From contig JARGOD010000002.1 in NCBI GenBank assembly GCA_029210205.1, positions 1-64,000 on the forward strand: a stretch of 64,000 nucleotides of DNA. The letters are read 5' to 3'. The stretch's first letter is position 1. Each line of letters starts with the position of its first letter. Shown here in pieces: positions 9,504-17,371 of the stretch. Under the pieces are notes generated by a model. That model was not told where the DNA came from. It worked only from the letters and a program-made list of their open reading frames with translations, and did not search any database. Origin of the DNA: Verrucomicrobiales bacterium. Its GTDB lineage: Bacteria > Verrucomicrobiota > Verrucomicrobiia > Verrucomicrobiales > DEV007. Position numbers and translations under genes: made by a program.

Positions 9504-10148
9504 GTGAAAGAGCGCCTTGTCATTCCAGAGATTCTCGACTCTCTGCCACACGAGAATCCTGAGGCGCGTCGTTCCCGGCGTGACTTGCGCCGGGTTAATT
9601 GGCTCATGGGCAACTATCGGTGGGTGCGAGATCGCATTCTCGGATCCGCGGTGGACGAGTGGTTCGAGATTGGCTCCGGTGAGGGGCGGCTTTCATTTCT
9701 GTCAGGCTTAGGTGGAATGAATTTCACAGGAGTGGACTTCGCCCCCCGGCCTGACGAATGGCCGGAATCCTGGAGCTGGATCCAGGGTGATCTTTTTGAG
9801 GCTTTGTCAGGAGAAGGAAGTGAAATGCGTTCGGGTTGCGTGGCGGTTCTCTTTCTTCATCACTTTAAGACTCCGGAATTGCGGAAGCTGGGTGAGATTA
9901 TGAATCGGCGATTTGTGAACCTGGTGTTCGCCGAACCGGCCCGATACCGACTGTTCAGGCTTTTAGCCTATGCATTGTTCCCGTTCGTAAACCGAGTGAC
10001 ACGTCATGACATGCAGGTCAGCATTGGCGCGGGATTCCGACCGGGCGAATTGACAATGGCGTTATGTCTTGATGGCGATTGGATGGTGGAGGAATCCGTT
10101 CATTGGCTCGGTGGCTATCGGTTGGAAGCATGGAGAGTTGAGACATGA
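9504..10148 (+). CDS. Class I SAM-dependent methyltransferase-like protein
   Basis: This 214-residue protein has a glycine-rich SAM-binding motif I, EIGSGEG (residues 55-61), followed by an acidic strand end (FTGVDFAP) and a motif IV-like VAVLFLHHFKTPELRKLGEIM. It is short for the family and lacks a long C-terminal lid, so its substrate is unclear. The start is GTG at 9504, 8 bp after the sulfatase stop. Its stop overlaps the start of the flavoprotein gene (ATGA), so the two are translationally coupled and likely act on the same molecule. Confidence 0.7.
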   Translation: MKERLVIPEILDSLPHENPEARRSRRDLRRVNWLMGNYRWVRDRILGSAVDEWFEIGSGEGRLSFLSGLGGMNFTGVDFAPRPDEWPESWSWIQGDLFEALSGEGSEMRSGCVAVLFLHHFKTPELRKLGEIMNRRFVNLVFAEPARYRLFRLLAYALFPFVNRVTRHDMQVSIGAGFRPGELTMALCLDGDWMVEESVHWLGGYRLEAWRVET

Positions 10149-11170
10149 AACCGATTTTGATTGCCGGTGGCGGATTGTCCGGGCTTTCCCTGGGGATTGC
10201 GCTTCGGGAGCAGGGTGTTCCCGTCGATATATATGAAGCAGCGACGTTTCCGCGTCATCGGGTTTGTGGAGAGTTTATTTCCGGAGTCAGTGAGGAAACC
10301 CTGGAGCTACTTGGAATTCACGAGTTTCTTGAGGACGCAGAGTCGTTGGTGAGCACGGCCTGGTATGATCAACGGTCGCAGATTTTTTCAGCTCCTTTGC
10401 CCCGCGCAGCACGCGGGATCTCACGGTATCGTCTTGATCATCGGCTCGCGAATCACTTTAAGAAAATGGGCGGTGAATTTCGTGAGGGCGAACGGCTTTC
10501 GTTAGAAGGTTTGAATCAAGAGGGTGTCGTCCATGCAACCGGGCGTGCCGTCGAGAAAGGAAGCGGATGGCTCGGGCTCAAGGCGCACTGGCTGGATTTT
10601 GAGTTGGAAGCCGATCTCGAGATGCACCTGGGGGATGCGGGGTATGTCGGGTTGAGTCGCGTCGAAGACGGACGAGTGAATGTGGCTGGCTTGTTTCAAC
10701 GGAGACGGGAAGTGAAAGCGAAGGGTTCTGAGGCTCTGCTTGCCTACACGAAAGCTTGTGGGCTGGGTGAGCTTGAATCGCGAATGAGAGAGGGTTCCCT
10801 TGATCCACGATCCTGCGTTGGAGTGAGTTCTTTCGGGTTCGGTCTGAAGGATCGGCCTGATTCAGAAGGTTTCAGGATTGGAGATCAGCGGGCAATCATT
10901 CCTCCGTTCACCGGGAACGGAATGAGCATGGCTCTTCAGTCAGCCGGCTTGGCGCTTCCGCGATTGCTCGATTTTGCGTCCGGGCTGGCAACGTGGAAGG
11001 AAAGCGCAGGTGTGTACGAGAGTGAGTCCGGGAAATATTTCAATCAGCGTCTTCGGGCTGCACGCTGGATGCATCCTTTCATTTTTTCCTCTTTCGGCCA
11101 GCAAGTTGTCGGCGGTCTCGCGAGAAACCACCTCCTACCGTTCTCCCTCCTCTATCGAGCGCTCCGATAG
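10145..11170 (+). CDS. FAD-dependent oxidoreductase (geranylgeranyl-reductase/PHBH-like)
   Basis: This 341-residue flavoprotein has an N-terminal Rossmann FAD motif (LIAGGGLSGLSLGIAL) and YEAATFPRHRVCGEFISG, the CGE signature seen in the geranylgeranyl-reductase-like branch. The second FAD contact is IGDQRAIIPPFTGNGMSMAL near residue 245. It overlaps the methyltransferase start-to-stop. Such methyltransferase-flavoprotein pairs are often found beside type III polyketide or lipid-quinone genes in other bacteria; none is here, so the substrate is unknown. Confidence 0.85.
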   Translation: MKPILIAGGGLSGLSLGIALREQGVPVDIYEAATFPRHRVCGEFISGVSEETLELLGIHEFLEDAESLVSTAWYDQRSQIFSAPLPRAARGISRYRLDHRLANHFKKMGGEFREGERLSLEGLNQEGVVHATGRAVEKGSGWLGLKAHWLDFELEADLEMHLGDAGYVGLSRVEDGRVNVAGLFQRRREVKAKGSEALLAYTKACGLGELESRMREGSLDPRSCVGVSSFGFGLKDRPDSEGFRIGDQRAIIPPFTGNGMSMALQSAGLALPRLLDFASGLATWKESAGVYESESGKYFNQRLRAARWMHPFIFSSFGQQVVGGLARNHLLPFSLLYRALR

Positions 11171-11221
11171 TTATTTTATTTTTTATGAACATTTGTTATG
11201 CTTTGCGCGTCAAACAGACAA

Positions 11222-11734
11222 ATGCAGGATTTATCTGACCAGTGGAAAAATTGGCTGAGTGAATACAGCGGGCGCTTGATGCTCTTTGCGAGACAGCAGT
11301 GTCGCTCTGAGGCGGATGCTGAAGATGTCTTGCAGATGGCCCTCGTTAAGACCTGGAAAACTCATCAGGGCGCTCCGAACAAGCAGGTCGTGAGTTTGGC
11401 CTACACTAACGTCAAGCGCTGTGCGATCGATCTTGCTAGGAGCATGGATCGTCGTCGTAAGCGGGAGGACGAAGCATCTCTTGATCGTGGAGAGATGGTT
11501 TCCTGGTTTCAGCTTCCCGAGGATGACACGGCGCGCGCCCTGCAGGTTGCGATGTCAAAAATCCCTGAGAAATTTCGCGAAGTGATTACTTTGAAAATCT
11601 GGGGTGAGCAGACATTCGAAGAGATTGGTCAAACCTTGGAGATTTCGGCAAACACGGCGGCGAGTCGGTACCGTTACGGCATGGAAGCGCTCAGGCGTTG
11701 CCTGACCAAGGAGAAGCTGGAAATCGGTATCTGA
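11222..11734 (+). CDS. ECF-type sigma-70 factor
   Basis: This 170-residue sigma factor contains region 2 (about 10-75: RLMLFARQQCRSEADAEDVLQMALVKTWK) and region 4 with a helix-turn-helix (about 105-160: MSKIPEKFREVITLKIWGEQTFEEIGQTLEISANTAASRYR). There is no region 1 or 3, which defines the ECF group. The ATG at 11222 is preferred to the ATG at 11198, because the longer form adds a Cys-rich start unlike the family. No anti-sigma factor or membrane partner is adjacent. The next gene converges on it 7 bp away. Confidence 0.88.
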   Translation: MQDLSDQWKNWLSEYSGRLMLFARQQCRSEADAEDVLQMALVKTWKTHQGAPNKQVVSLAYTNVKRCAIDLARSMDRRRKREDEASLDRGEMVSWFQLPEDDTARALQVAMSKIPEKFREVITLKIWGEQTFEEIGQTLEISANTAASRYRYGMEALRRCLTKEKLEIGI

Positions 11735-11741
11735 GATTCTT

Positions 11742-12266
11742 TTAGGCAATCGGATCCGGGCAGACGTCGCGGCGATCGCACTTGAGGCAGTATTCGCCCA
11801 TGAAGAGGTTGTCGAACATTTCCATGAGGGGTTCGACATGATCGGGAGACTCGACGAGCATTCCGCATTCGAAGTTTCGGCGCGTCGCTGATTTGGCGCC
11901 CATCCCTGCACCGGTCAGATTGGCAGATCCGAGGAATGCGCGCTTCCCGTCCACAATAACGCACTTCATATGATTGCGTGGGCAGAGGACGCGCTCGAAG
12001 CGGTCTGAATTAATCAGGTTCGGGAACCGATCAAAATCTTTGCGAAACCGTGGGCCGGGCTCTTTCGCATGGACGAGCCGGATTTCGATCCCGTCGCTGA
12101 TGAGATCATCAAACATAGCGAGGAAAGTCTCAAACTTCTTTGCCGTTCGCTGGTAGTGAAGATCTTTGATGTCCGCGGTAGCGATCCAGACGAATCGTTT
12201 CGCGGACGGAATCAAATCTTTGAAGACGACGTCGTGGATCTCTTCATTGAGGACGACGCGACTCAT
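11742..12266 (-). CDS. Phospholipase D-fold protein with a single HKD motif
   Basis: This 174-residue protein has one HKD motif: His99, Lys101, Asp106 in NHMKCVIVDGKRAFLGSANLTGAGMG. The single-motif architecture resembles the Nuc/Zuc and FAM83-like families, which act as dimers on nucleic acids or phospholipids. There is no signal peptide, so a cytosolic nuclease-type role is plausible. The C-terminus has a small Cys cluster, CLKCDRRDVC, that could bind a metal. The ATG at 12266 was chosen over the TTG at 12278, which lies inside an inverted repeat. It follows lpdA by 73 bp on the same strand. Confidence 0.75.
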   Translation of the reverse strand: MSRVVLNEEIHDVVFKDLIPSAKRFVWIATADIKDLHYQRTAKKFETFLAMFDDLISDGIEIRLVHAKEPGPRFRKDFDRFPNLINSDRFERVLCPRNHMKCVIVDGKRAFLGSANLTGAGMGAKSATRRNFECGMLVESPDHVEPLMEMFDNLFMGEYCLKCDRRDVCPDPIA

Positions 12267-12274
12267 GAGAACTT

Positions 12275-12319
12275 TCAACTTCTAACTCTCGACGTTGAAC
12301 ATTCAAGGTTGGAAGTTGA
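12275..12319. repeat. Intergenic inverted repeat behind lpdA
   Basis: The arms TCAACTTCTAAC (12275-12286) and GTTGGAAGTTGA (12308-12319) are complementary at 11 of 12 positions. The spacer holds a second small dyad (TTGAACATTCAA). It lies between the lpdA stop and the phospholipase D-like start. It has no T-run after it on either strand, so it looks more like a dispersed REP-type hairpin than a terminator. Confidence 0.55.
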
Positions 12320-12339
12320 GCGTTCGAACCGTAAGACGA

Positions 12340-13731
12340 CTAGATATGAATCGCGTGTCCGAAGGCTTCGCCGGTGGCCTCATGAATTGCTTCGGCGAGG
12401 GTCGGGTGAGCGTGAATTGTCGCTTCAATTTCCTCGTTAGTCGCTTCGAGATTCATGGCAAGACCTACCTCGGCAATGAGCTCAGTCGCTCCGCCGCCAA
12501 TCATGTGAGCTCCGAGGATTTCTCCATGTTTTTTATCGAAGATCATTTTCACGAAACCTTCTGAGTCGGCGACAGCGAGGGCGCGTCCGCTCGCGGCGAA
12601 CGGAAACTTCCCAACGCGGTATTCGAGTCCCTGCTCTTTACACTTCTCTTCGGTTAGTCCGATCGAGGCAACCTCAGGGTGGCAGTAGGTACAGCCGGGA
12701 AAGAGCCCGACTTGTTTTGGTTTGTGTCCTTCGACGAAGATTCCTTCAATTGCCTGGACGGCTTCGTAGCTGCCGACATGGGCAAGCCAGGGTGGTCCTG
12801 TAATATCCCCAGCGGCATAGACATTTGGAACACTGGTTTGATAGCGCTCATCGGTATCGATGTAGCCGCGTTCCAGCTTGAGTTGCTCGGAGTTATTCGG
12901 AAGGACGGGGGCGATGCCGATTGCAACAAGAACGACCTCGGACTCGAGGACTTCGCTATCTCCGCCATCGGCAGGTTCGACCGTGAGTTTGACGCCTTTT
13001 CCGGAAGTGTCGGCGGAGACCGTCTTTGTTGACGTCTTGACTGTGATTCCCTGGTTGGTGAGAGATTTTTCGAGAGTCTTGCTGACTTCGTTGTCTTCAA
13101 TTGGCAGGACGGTGTCCATCATTTCGACAACGGTAACTTTCGTTCCGTAGGCGTTGAAGAAATAGGCGAATTCGATACCGATTGCCCCGGCTCCGATGAT
13201 GGTGATGGACTTGGGTTGTTTCGGGAGGGCCATCGCTTCTCGAGAGCCAATAACTTTCTTGCCGTCGAATGGTAGGAAAGGTAGCTCCCGGGAGACGCAT
13301 CCAGTGGCGACGAGGACATTGTCTGCCTGATACATTTCGGATTTTCCGTCTGCGTCGATGACTTCGATTTTTCCATTGGCGGCGAGGCCGCCCACTCCAC
13401 GGATGTAATCGATCTTGTTCTTCTTGAAGAGAAACTCGATACCACCGGCAAGTTTGTCCGAGACATTTCGAGAGCGCTTGATGACTTTTTCCCAGTCATA
13501 GCTGAGATCTGAAAAAGAGAGCCCGAAATCATCGGCATGGTGCTTCATTGTATGATAAAGCTCAGCGTTTTTGAGAAGTGCTTTCGTGGGAATACAGCCC
13601 CAGTTGAGGCAAGTTCCTCCGGCGCGTTCTTTCTCGACGCAGGCGACTTTTTTGCCGAGTTGAGCGGCTCGGATTGCGCCGACATACCCTGCAGGGCCGC
13701 CGCCGATTACGATGAGATCATAAGATGCCAT
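12340..13731 (-). CDS. lpdA: Dihydrolipoyl dehydrogenase (E3)
   Basis: This 463-residue FAD disulfide oxidoreductase reoxidises the dihydrolipoyl arm of the pyruvate dehydrogenase complex, passing electrons to NAD+. Visible are the N-terminal FAD motif VIGGGPAGYVGAI, the redox disulfide GGTCLNWGC (Cys41, Cys46), the NAD motif IIGAGAIGIEFAYFF, and the C-terminal His-Glu pair in HAHPTLAEAIHEA. It is the last gene of the pdh operon, starting 18 bp after the E2 stop. Confidence 0.97.
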   Translation of the reverse strand: MASYDLIVIGGGPAGYVGAIRAAQLGKKVACVEKERAGGTCLNWGCIPTKALLKNAELYHTMKHHADDFGLSFSDLSYDWEKVIKRSRNVSDKLAGGIEFLFKKNKIDYIRGVGGLAANGKIEVIDADGKSEMYQADNVLVATGCVSRELPFLPFDGKKVIGSREAMALPKQPKSITIIGAGAIGIEFAYFFNAYGTKVTVVEMMDTVLPIEDNEVSKTLEKSLTNQGITVKTSTKTVSADTSGKGVKLTVEPADGGDSEVLESEVVLVAIGIAPVLPNNSEQLKLERGYIDTDERYQTSVPNVYAAGDITGPPWLAHVGSYEAVQAIEGIFVEGHKPKQVGLFPGCTYCHPEVASIGLTEEKCKEQGLEYRVGKFPFAASGRALAVADSEGFVKMIFDKKHGEILGAHMIGGGATELIAEVGLAMNLEATNEEIEATIHAHPTLAEAIHEATGEAFGHAIHI

Positions 13732-13749
13732 TTCAGTATTAAAGAAGTG

Positions 13750-15018
13750 TTAGGAAATGAGGAGAACTGGTGTTTCGATGAAACGTTTCAGGTGAGCAAG
13801 GAAAGTGGCACCGACGGCACCGTCGATGACGCGGTGATCGCAACTCATGCCGATCCACATGCGCTGACCGGGTACAATTTGGTTGGCGCTGTTAACGACC
13901 GGTTGCTTGGTGATCGTGCCGACTGAAAGGATCATCGCTTGTGGCGGATTGATTATCGCATCGAAGTTTCCGATGCCGTAGGACCCAAGATTCGAAATGG
14001 TGATCGTGCCGCCCTGCATTTCATCGGGAGCAAGTTTCTTGTCTCTGGCGCGTCCGGCGAGATCTTTGATCTCCGCGGCGAGTTCTTTGATCGACTTCGT
14101 TTGCGCGGAGCGGATCACAGGAGTGACGAGCCCTTCATCGATAGCCACGGCGATCGAGAGATGGACTTCGCTGTATTGCTGAATCGAGTCACCCATGAAG
14201 GAAGCATTCACTTCCGGAGTGGCCTGTGTTGCGAGCACGGTTGCGCGCATGATGAAATCATTCACGGTGTATTTTGGTCCACCGTTCGCGAGGCTCGCTT
14301 CGTTCACCTGACCGCGCATCGTCATGAGCGGTTCGGTATCGACTTCAATGTTGAGGTAGAAGTGAGGAATCGTCGTTTTGCTCTCGAGGAGTCTCTGCGC
14401 GATAACGCGGCGCATGCCGGAGAGAGGCACATTGGCATCGACGAGGCCGTCGGTCGCAGGAAGGAGCCCGAGATCGGATCCGCCGCCACCGCCGAGAGGC
14501 GCTTTCTCGACATCTTCGCGGATGATCCGTCCGCCTGGCCCAGTGCCTTTGACGCGGGTCAGGTCGACGCCCATTTCTGCAGCGAGTTTACGTGCGAGGG
14601 GAGACGCTTTGACGCGGCCACCGGATGAAACGGGGGCAGGGGCAGGTGTGCTTGGCGCGTCAGGAGTTGCAGTAGGAGCCGGAGTTTCTTTGGATTCCTC
14701 TTTTTCCGCGGGAGTTTCTTCGGCTGCGGGCGCGGCTTCCGAGACGGGAGGGCTATCGGCATCGGCGGGTGGTTCTTCACCGTCTTCAAGGATCAGGGCG
14801 AGAGTGGCACCAAGTGCGACTGTCTCACCTTCCTGGACATAAATTTTGTGGATGACTCCATCGTCGAAAGACGGCATTGCCATGGTCGCCTTGTCAGTTT
14901 CGACTTCGGCGACTTCTTCGTCCATGGAGACTTCGTCTCCTTCTTTCTTGAGCCACTTCACGAGCGTTCCTTCGCTCATGGTGTCGCTCAGCTTGGGCAT
15001 CGTGAGATAGGCTGCCAT
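13750..15018 (-). CDS. pdhC: Pyruvate dehydrogenase E2, dihydrolipoamide acetyltransferase
   Basis: This 422-residue core subunit transfers the acetyl group from lipoate to CoA. It has one lipoyl domain (about 1-80, lipoylated Lys43 in ETDKA), a long Ala/Pro/Glu-rich linker (about 85-130), a peripheral subunit-binding domain (about 135-170: ASPLARKLAAEMGVDL) and the catalytic domain ending with the active-site motif DHRVIDG. The single lipoyl domain and linker are typical of the alpha2-beta2 type complex. It lies between pdhB (58 bp) and lpdA (18 bp). Confidence 0.96.
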   Translation of the reverse strand: MAAYLTMPKLSDTMSEGTLVKWLKKEGDEVSMDEEVAEVETDKATMAMPSFDDGVIHKIYVQEGETVALGATLALILEDGEEPPADADSPPVSEAAPAAEETPAEKEESKETPAPTATPDAPSTPAPAPVSSGGRVKASPLARKLAAEMGVDLTRVKGTGPGGRIIREDVEKAPLGGGGGSDLGLLPATDGLVDANVPLSGMRRVIAQRLLESKTTIPHFYLNIEVDTEPLMTMRGQVNEASLANGGPKYTVNDFIMRATVLATQATPEVNASFMGDSIQQYSEVHLSIAVAIDEGLVTPVIRSAQTKSIKELAAEIKDLAGRARDKKLAPDEMQGGTITISNLGSYGIGNFDAIINPPQAMILSVGTITKQPVVNSANQIVPGQRMWIGMSCDHRVIDGAVGATFLAHLKRFIETPVLLIS

Positions 15019-15076
15019 GTGATCTGTGTAAAACTAGCGGGTGATAAAGAGGTTAAAAATGTGGAAGTGTTAGAGT

Positions 15077-16072
15077 CTAACAAATGGTCAAAGCGCGTTC
15101 GACGATTTCCTCTGGATTTGGAAGTTGGAGCTTCTCAATTGGAGGACTGTAGAAAGCGGGGGCATCAGCGCTGGTGATGCGAAGCACGGGAGCATCGAGG
15201 TCATCGAAGGCCTGCTCCATGATCATCGAAGAGATCTGAGCTCCGACTCCGCAGAATGGCTTGTTCTCTTCGACATAAATCGCGCGGTGCGTCTTACGGA
15301 CCGATTCCATGATCGCTGCTTCATCGAGTGGGCGGATGCTGCGAAGGTCGAGGACTTCAGCGTTGATGTCATACTTCTCGGCGAGAATTTCTGCTGCCTG
15401 AAGTGAGGTCACGACGGCGCGGCCGTGAGCGATAAGGGAGATGTCGGTTCCTTCCTTTTTCACCTTCGCTTTGCCGAGCGGGATGATGAGTTCGCCGTCT
15501 TCGAGTTCGTCGTTACTGGGAACTTCTCCGGTCATGCCGTAGAGCACGGTGCTTTCCATGAAGTAGACAGGATCGTTGTCGCGGATCGAAGACTTGATCA
15601 GTCCTTTCACATCATGGGCATCTGACGGTGAGACGACTTTCAGACCCGGCATGTTGGCGAAAATATTCTCGGGCGTGTGTGAGTGAGTCGCGCCGACATT
15701 TGTGCCGCCGTTCGCAGGCCCGCGAACCACGATGGGGCAGTTGGTGAGACCGCCGGACATGTAACGACATGTCGCGGCGTTGTTCATCATCTGGTCGAAA
15801 GCGACGTAAGCGAAGCTGTAAAACATGAGCTCCATGACGGGACGGATGCCGAGCATGGAAGCGCCGATGCCCATGCCGATAAATCCCGCTTCGGAAATGG
15901 GAGCGTCGATGAGGCGCTTGTCGCCCCACTTTTTCCAGAGTCCTTCGGTGACCTTGTAGGCTCCATTGTATTCGGCGACTTCTTCACCGATGATGCAGAC
16001 GTTATCGTCGTAGGCGAGTTCTTCGTCGAGTCCTTCCCGGAGTGCTTCGCGATAGGTGATTTCTCTTGGCAT
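15077..16072 (-). CDS. pdhB: Pyruvate dehydrogenase E1 beta subunit
   Basis: This 331-residue beta subunit of the E1 decarboxylase pairs with PdhA. It has IGEEVAEYNGAYKVTEGL, the DAPISEAGFIGMGIGASMLGIRPV stretch of the pyrimidine-binding half, and the C-terminal transketolase-C domain beginning near residue 200 (EGTDISLIAHGRAV). It is in the four-gene operon pdhA-pdhB-pdhC-lpdA, 66 bp downstream of pdhA. The closely related 2-oxo-acid dehydrogenases cannot be wholly excluded, but a full pyruvate-type gene set is present. Confidence 0.94.
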   Translation of the reverse strand: MPREITYREALREGLDEELAYDDNVCIIGEEVAEYNGAYKVTEGLWKKWGDKRLIDAPISEAGFIGMGIGASMLGIRPVMELMFYSFAYVAFDQMMNNAATCRYMSGGLTNCPIVVRGPANGGTNVGATHSHTPENIFANMPGLKVVSPSDAHDVKGLIKSSIRDNDPVYFMESTVLYGMTGEVPSNDELEDGELIIPLGKAKVKKEGTDISLIAHGRAVVTSLQAAEILAEKYDINAEVLDLRSIRPLDEAAIMESVRKTHRAIYVEENKPFCGVGAQISSMIMEQAFDDLDAPVLRITSADAPAFYSPPIEKLQLPNPEEIVERALTIC

Positions 16073-16138
16073 GTTCTAAAGAGGAAAAGTTAACAGGGTT
16101 AGGTGAGTGACCTAACAGGGTCGAATTTGTTCAGCGGC

Positions 16139-17224
16139 TTACTTATGAAAGAAGTGACGTCCTGTGCGTCCGGCTTCGGTGTTGTTGTCTACCTCCCAAT
16201 AGATGTCGTCGAATATTTCAGACTCATCGGGAAAGGGAGATTTTTCGGCAAACTCGGCGGCGGAATTAGCTTCGGCACCGGCTTCCTTGTTGATCGCTTT
16301 GTAGTCGTCTTCTGTGATGACGCCTTCGTCGATAAGAGTCGTTTTCCAGAATTCGATTGGATCATGCTCTTGCATGTATCTTTGAATCTCTTCCTTGGTT
16401 CGATATTTCTCAGCATTTGCGTCAGCGACTGAGTGTCCTTTGTGGCGGTAAGTCATGATCTCGAGGATCGTCGGCTTCGACTCTTCGTGAGCTCGCTCGA
16501 CTGCCTTTTGAACGCCAGCGCGAATCTCGTAGATGCTAACCCCTTCCAGTTTGTCCCAGGCCATGTTGTATCCCTCGGCACGCTGTGCGAGTCCACCTTC
16601 CGGGTAGGCGGAAGATCGAGCCTGAGAAGTCCCCATGGAGTAGCCGTTGTTCTCGATGATGTAAATAACGGGGAGATCCCAAAGTGAAGCGAGGTTCAGC
16701 GCTTCGTGGAATGCTCCCTGGTTGATGGCTCCGTCTCCGAGGTAACAGAGGCAGCAGCCTTTCAATCCTTTGTATTTGAGAGCGAAAGCAAGGCCGGCTC
16801 CGAGCGGGGTCTGTCCGCCCACGATTCCGTGACCGCCCCAGTAATTCTTATCGGGGGCAAAGTAGTGCATCGAGCCACCCTTTCCTTTGGAGCATCCGGT
16901 TGCCTTTCCGAAGAGCTCGGCCATGCACTCATCCATGTTCATGCCAACGGAGAGGGCGTGCCCGTGATCGCGATAGGCGGTGATAACGTGGTCGTTGTCT
17001 CCGAGGAGGGAAATCGACCCGACAGCAACTGACTCCTGGCCGATGTAAAGGTGAAGGAATCCTCCGATTTTATCGCCCTGATAATGCTTCAGTGAGGTCT
17101 GCTCGAAACGGCGAATGCGGACCATCTTGCGGAGCAATTCGATCTTATCTTCGTCAGTCAATGACGCATTAATTGGTGCGTCGGCGTATTCAGCAGTAGG
17201 TTTCGATTTTGTCTTGGCAGCCAT
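16139..17224 (-). CDS. pdhA: Pyruvate dehydrogenase E1 alpha subunit
   Basis: This 361-residue thiamine-diphosphate subunit decarboxylates pyruvate and loads the lipoyl arm. The ThDP motif GDGAINQGAFHEALNLASLWDLPVIYIIENN begins near residue 155, and the phosphorylation-loop-like region YRHKGHSVAD is present. It is the first gene of the pdh operon and is divergent from mnmG. The 147-bp gap between them holds both promoters and a parS site. The N-terminal 25 residues are Lys/Thr-rich and probably disordered. Confidence 0.95.
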   Translation of the reverse strand: MAAKTKSKPTAEYADAPINASLTDEDKIELLRKMVRIRRFEQTSLKHYQGDKIGGFLHLYIGQESVAVGSISLLGDNDHVITAYRDHGHALSVGMNMDECMAELFGKATGCSKGKGGSMHYFAPDKNYWGGHGIVGGQTPLGAGLAFALKYKGLKGCCLCYLGDGAINQGAFHEALNLASLWDLPVIYIIENNGYSMGTSQARSSAYPEGGLAQRAEGYNMAWDKLEGVSIYEIRAGVQKAVERAHEESKPTILEIMTYRHKGHSVADANAEKYRTKEEIQRYMQEHDPIEFWKTTLIDEGVITEDDYKAINKEAGAEANSAAEFAEKSPFPDESEIFDDIYWEVDNNTEAGRTGRHFFHK

Positions 17225-17340
17225 CTCTATCAGAAATATATCTCCCGAAGTTGGAAGGGAGCGGACGGTAGCTTAAAGTCCCCCTGAAGGAAAACGGTAA
17301 GTCGTCTAAATTTGGTGCTTTTTTGCTGAATTCGACACCG

Positions 17341-17356
17341 TGTTCCACGTGGAACA
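17341..17356. other. parS centromere-like site, copy 1
   Basis: TGTTCCACGTGGAACA is a perfect 16-bp palindrome matching the ParB-binding parS consensus (TGTTNCACGTGNAACA). It lies 15 bp before the mnmG start, in the mnmG-pdhA divergent gap. ParB binding here would help chromosome segregation and origin placement; parA/parB themselves are not in the window. Confidence 0.88.
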
Positions 17357-17371
17357 TTTTGAATGTTTTAG

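Noticed and set aside
13939-14628. 229-codon forward frame across the E2 gene
   Set aside because: It is antisense to the conserved pdhC catalytic domain and linker and has no recognisable features.
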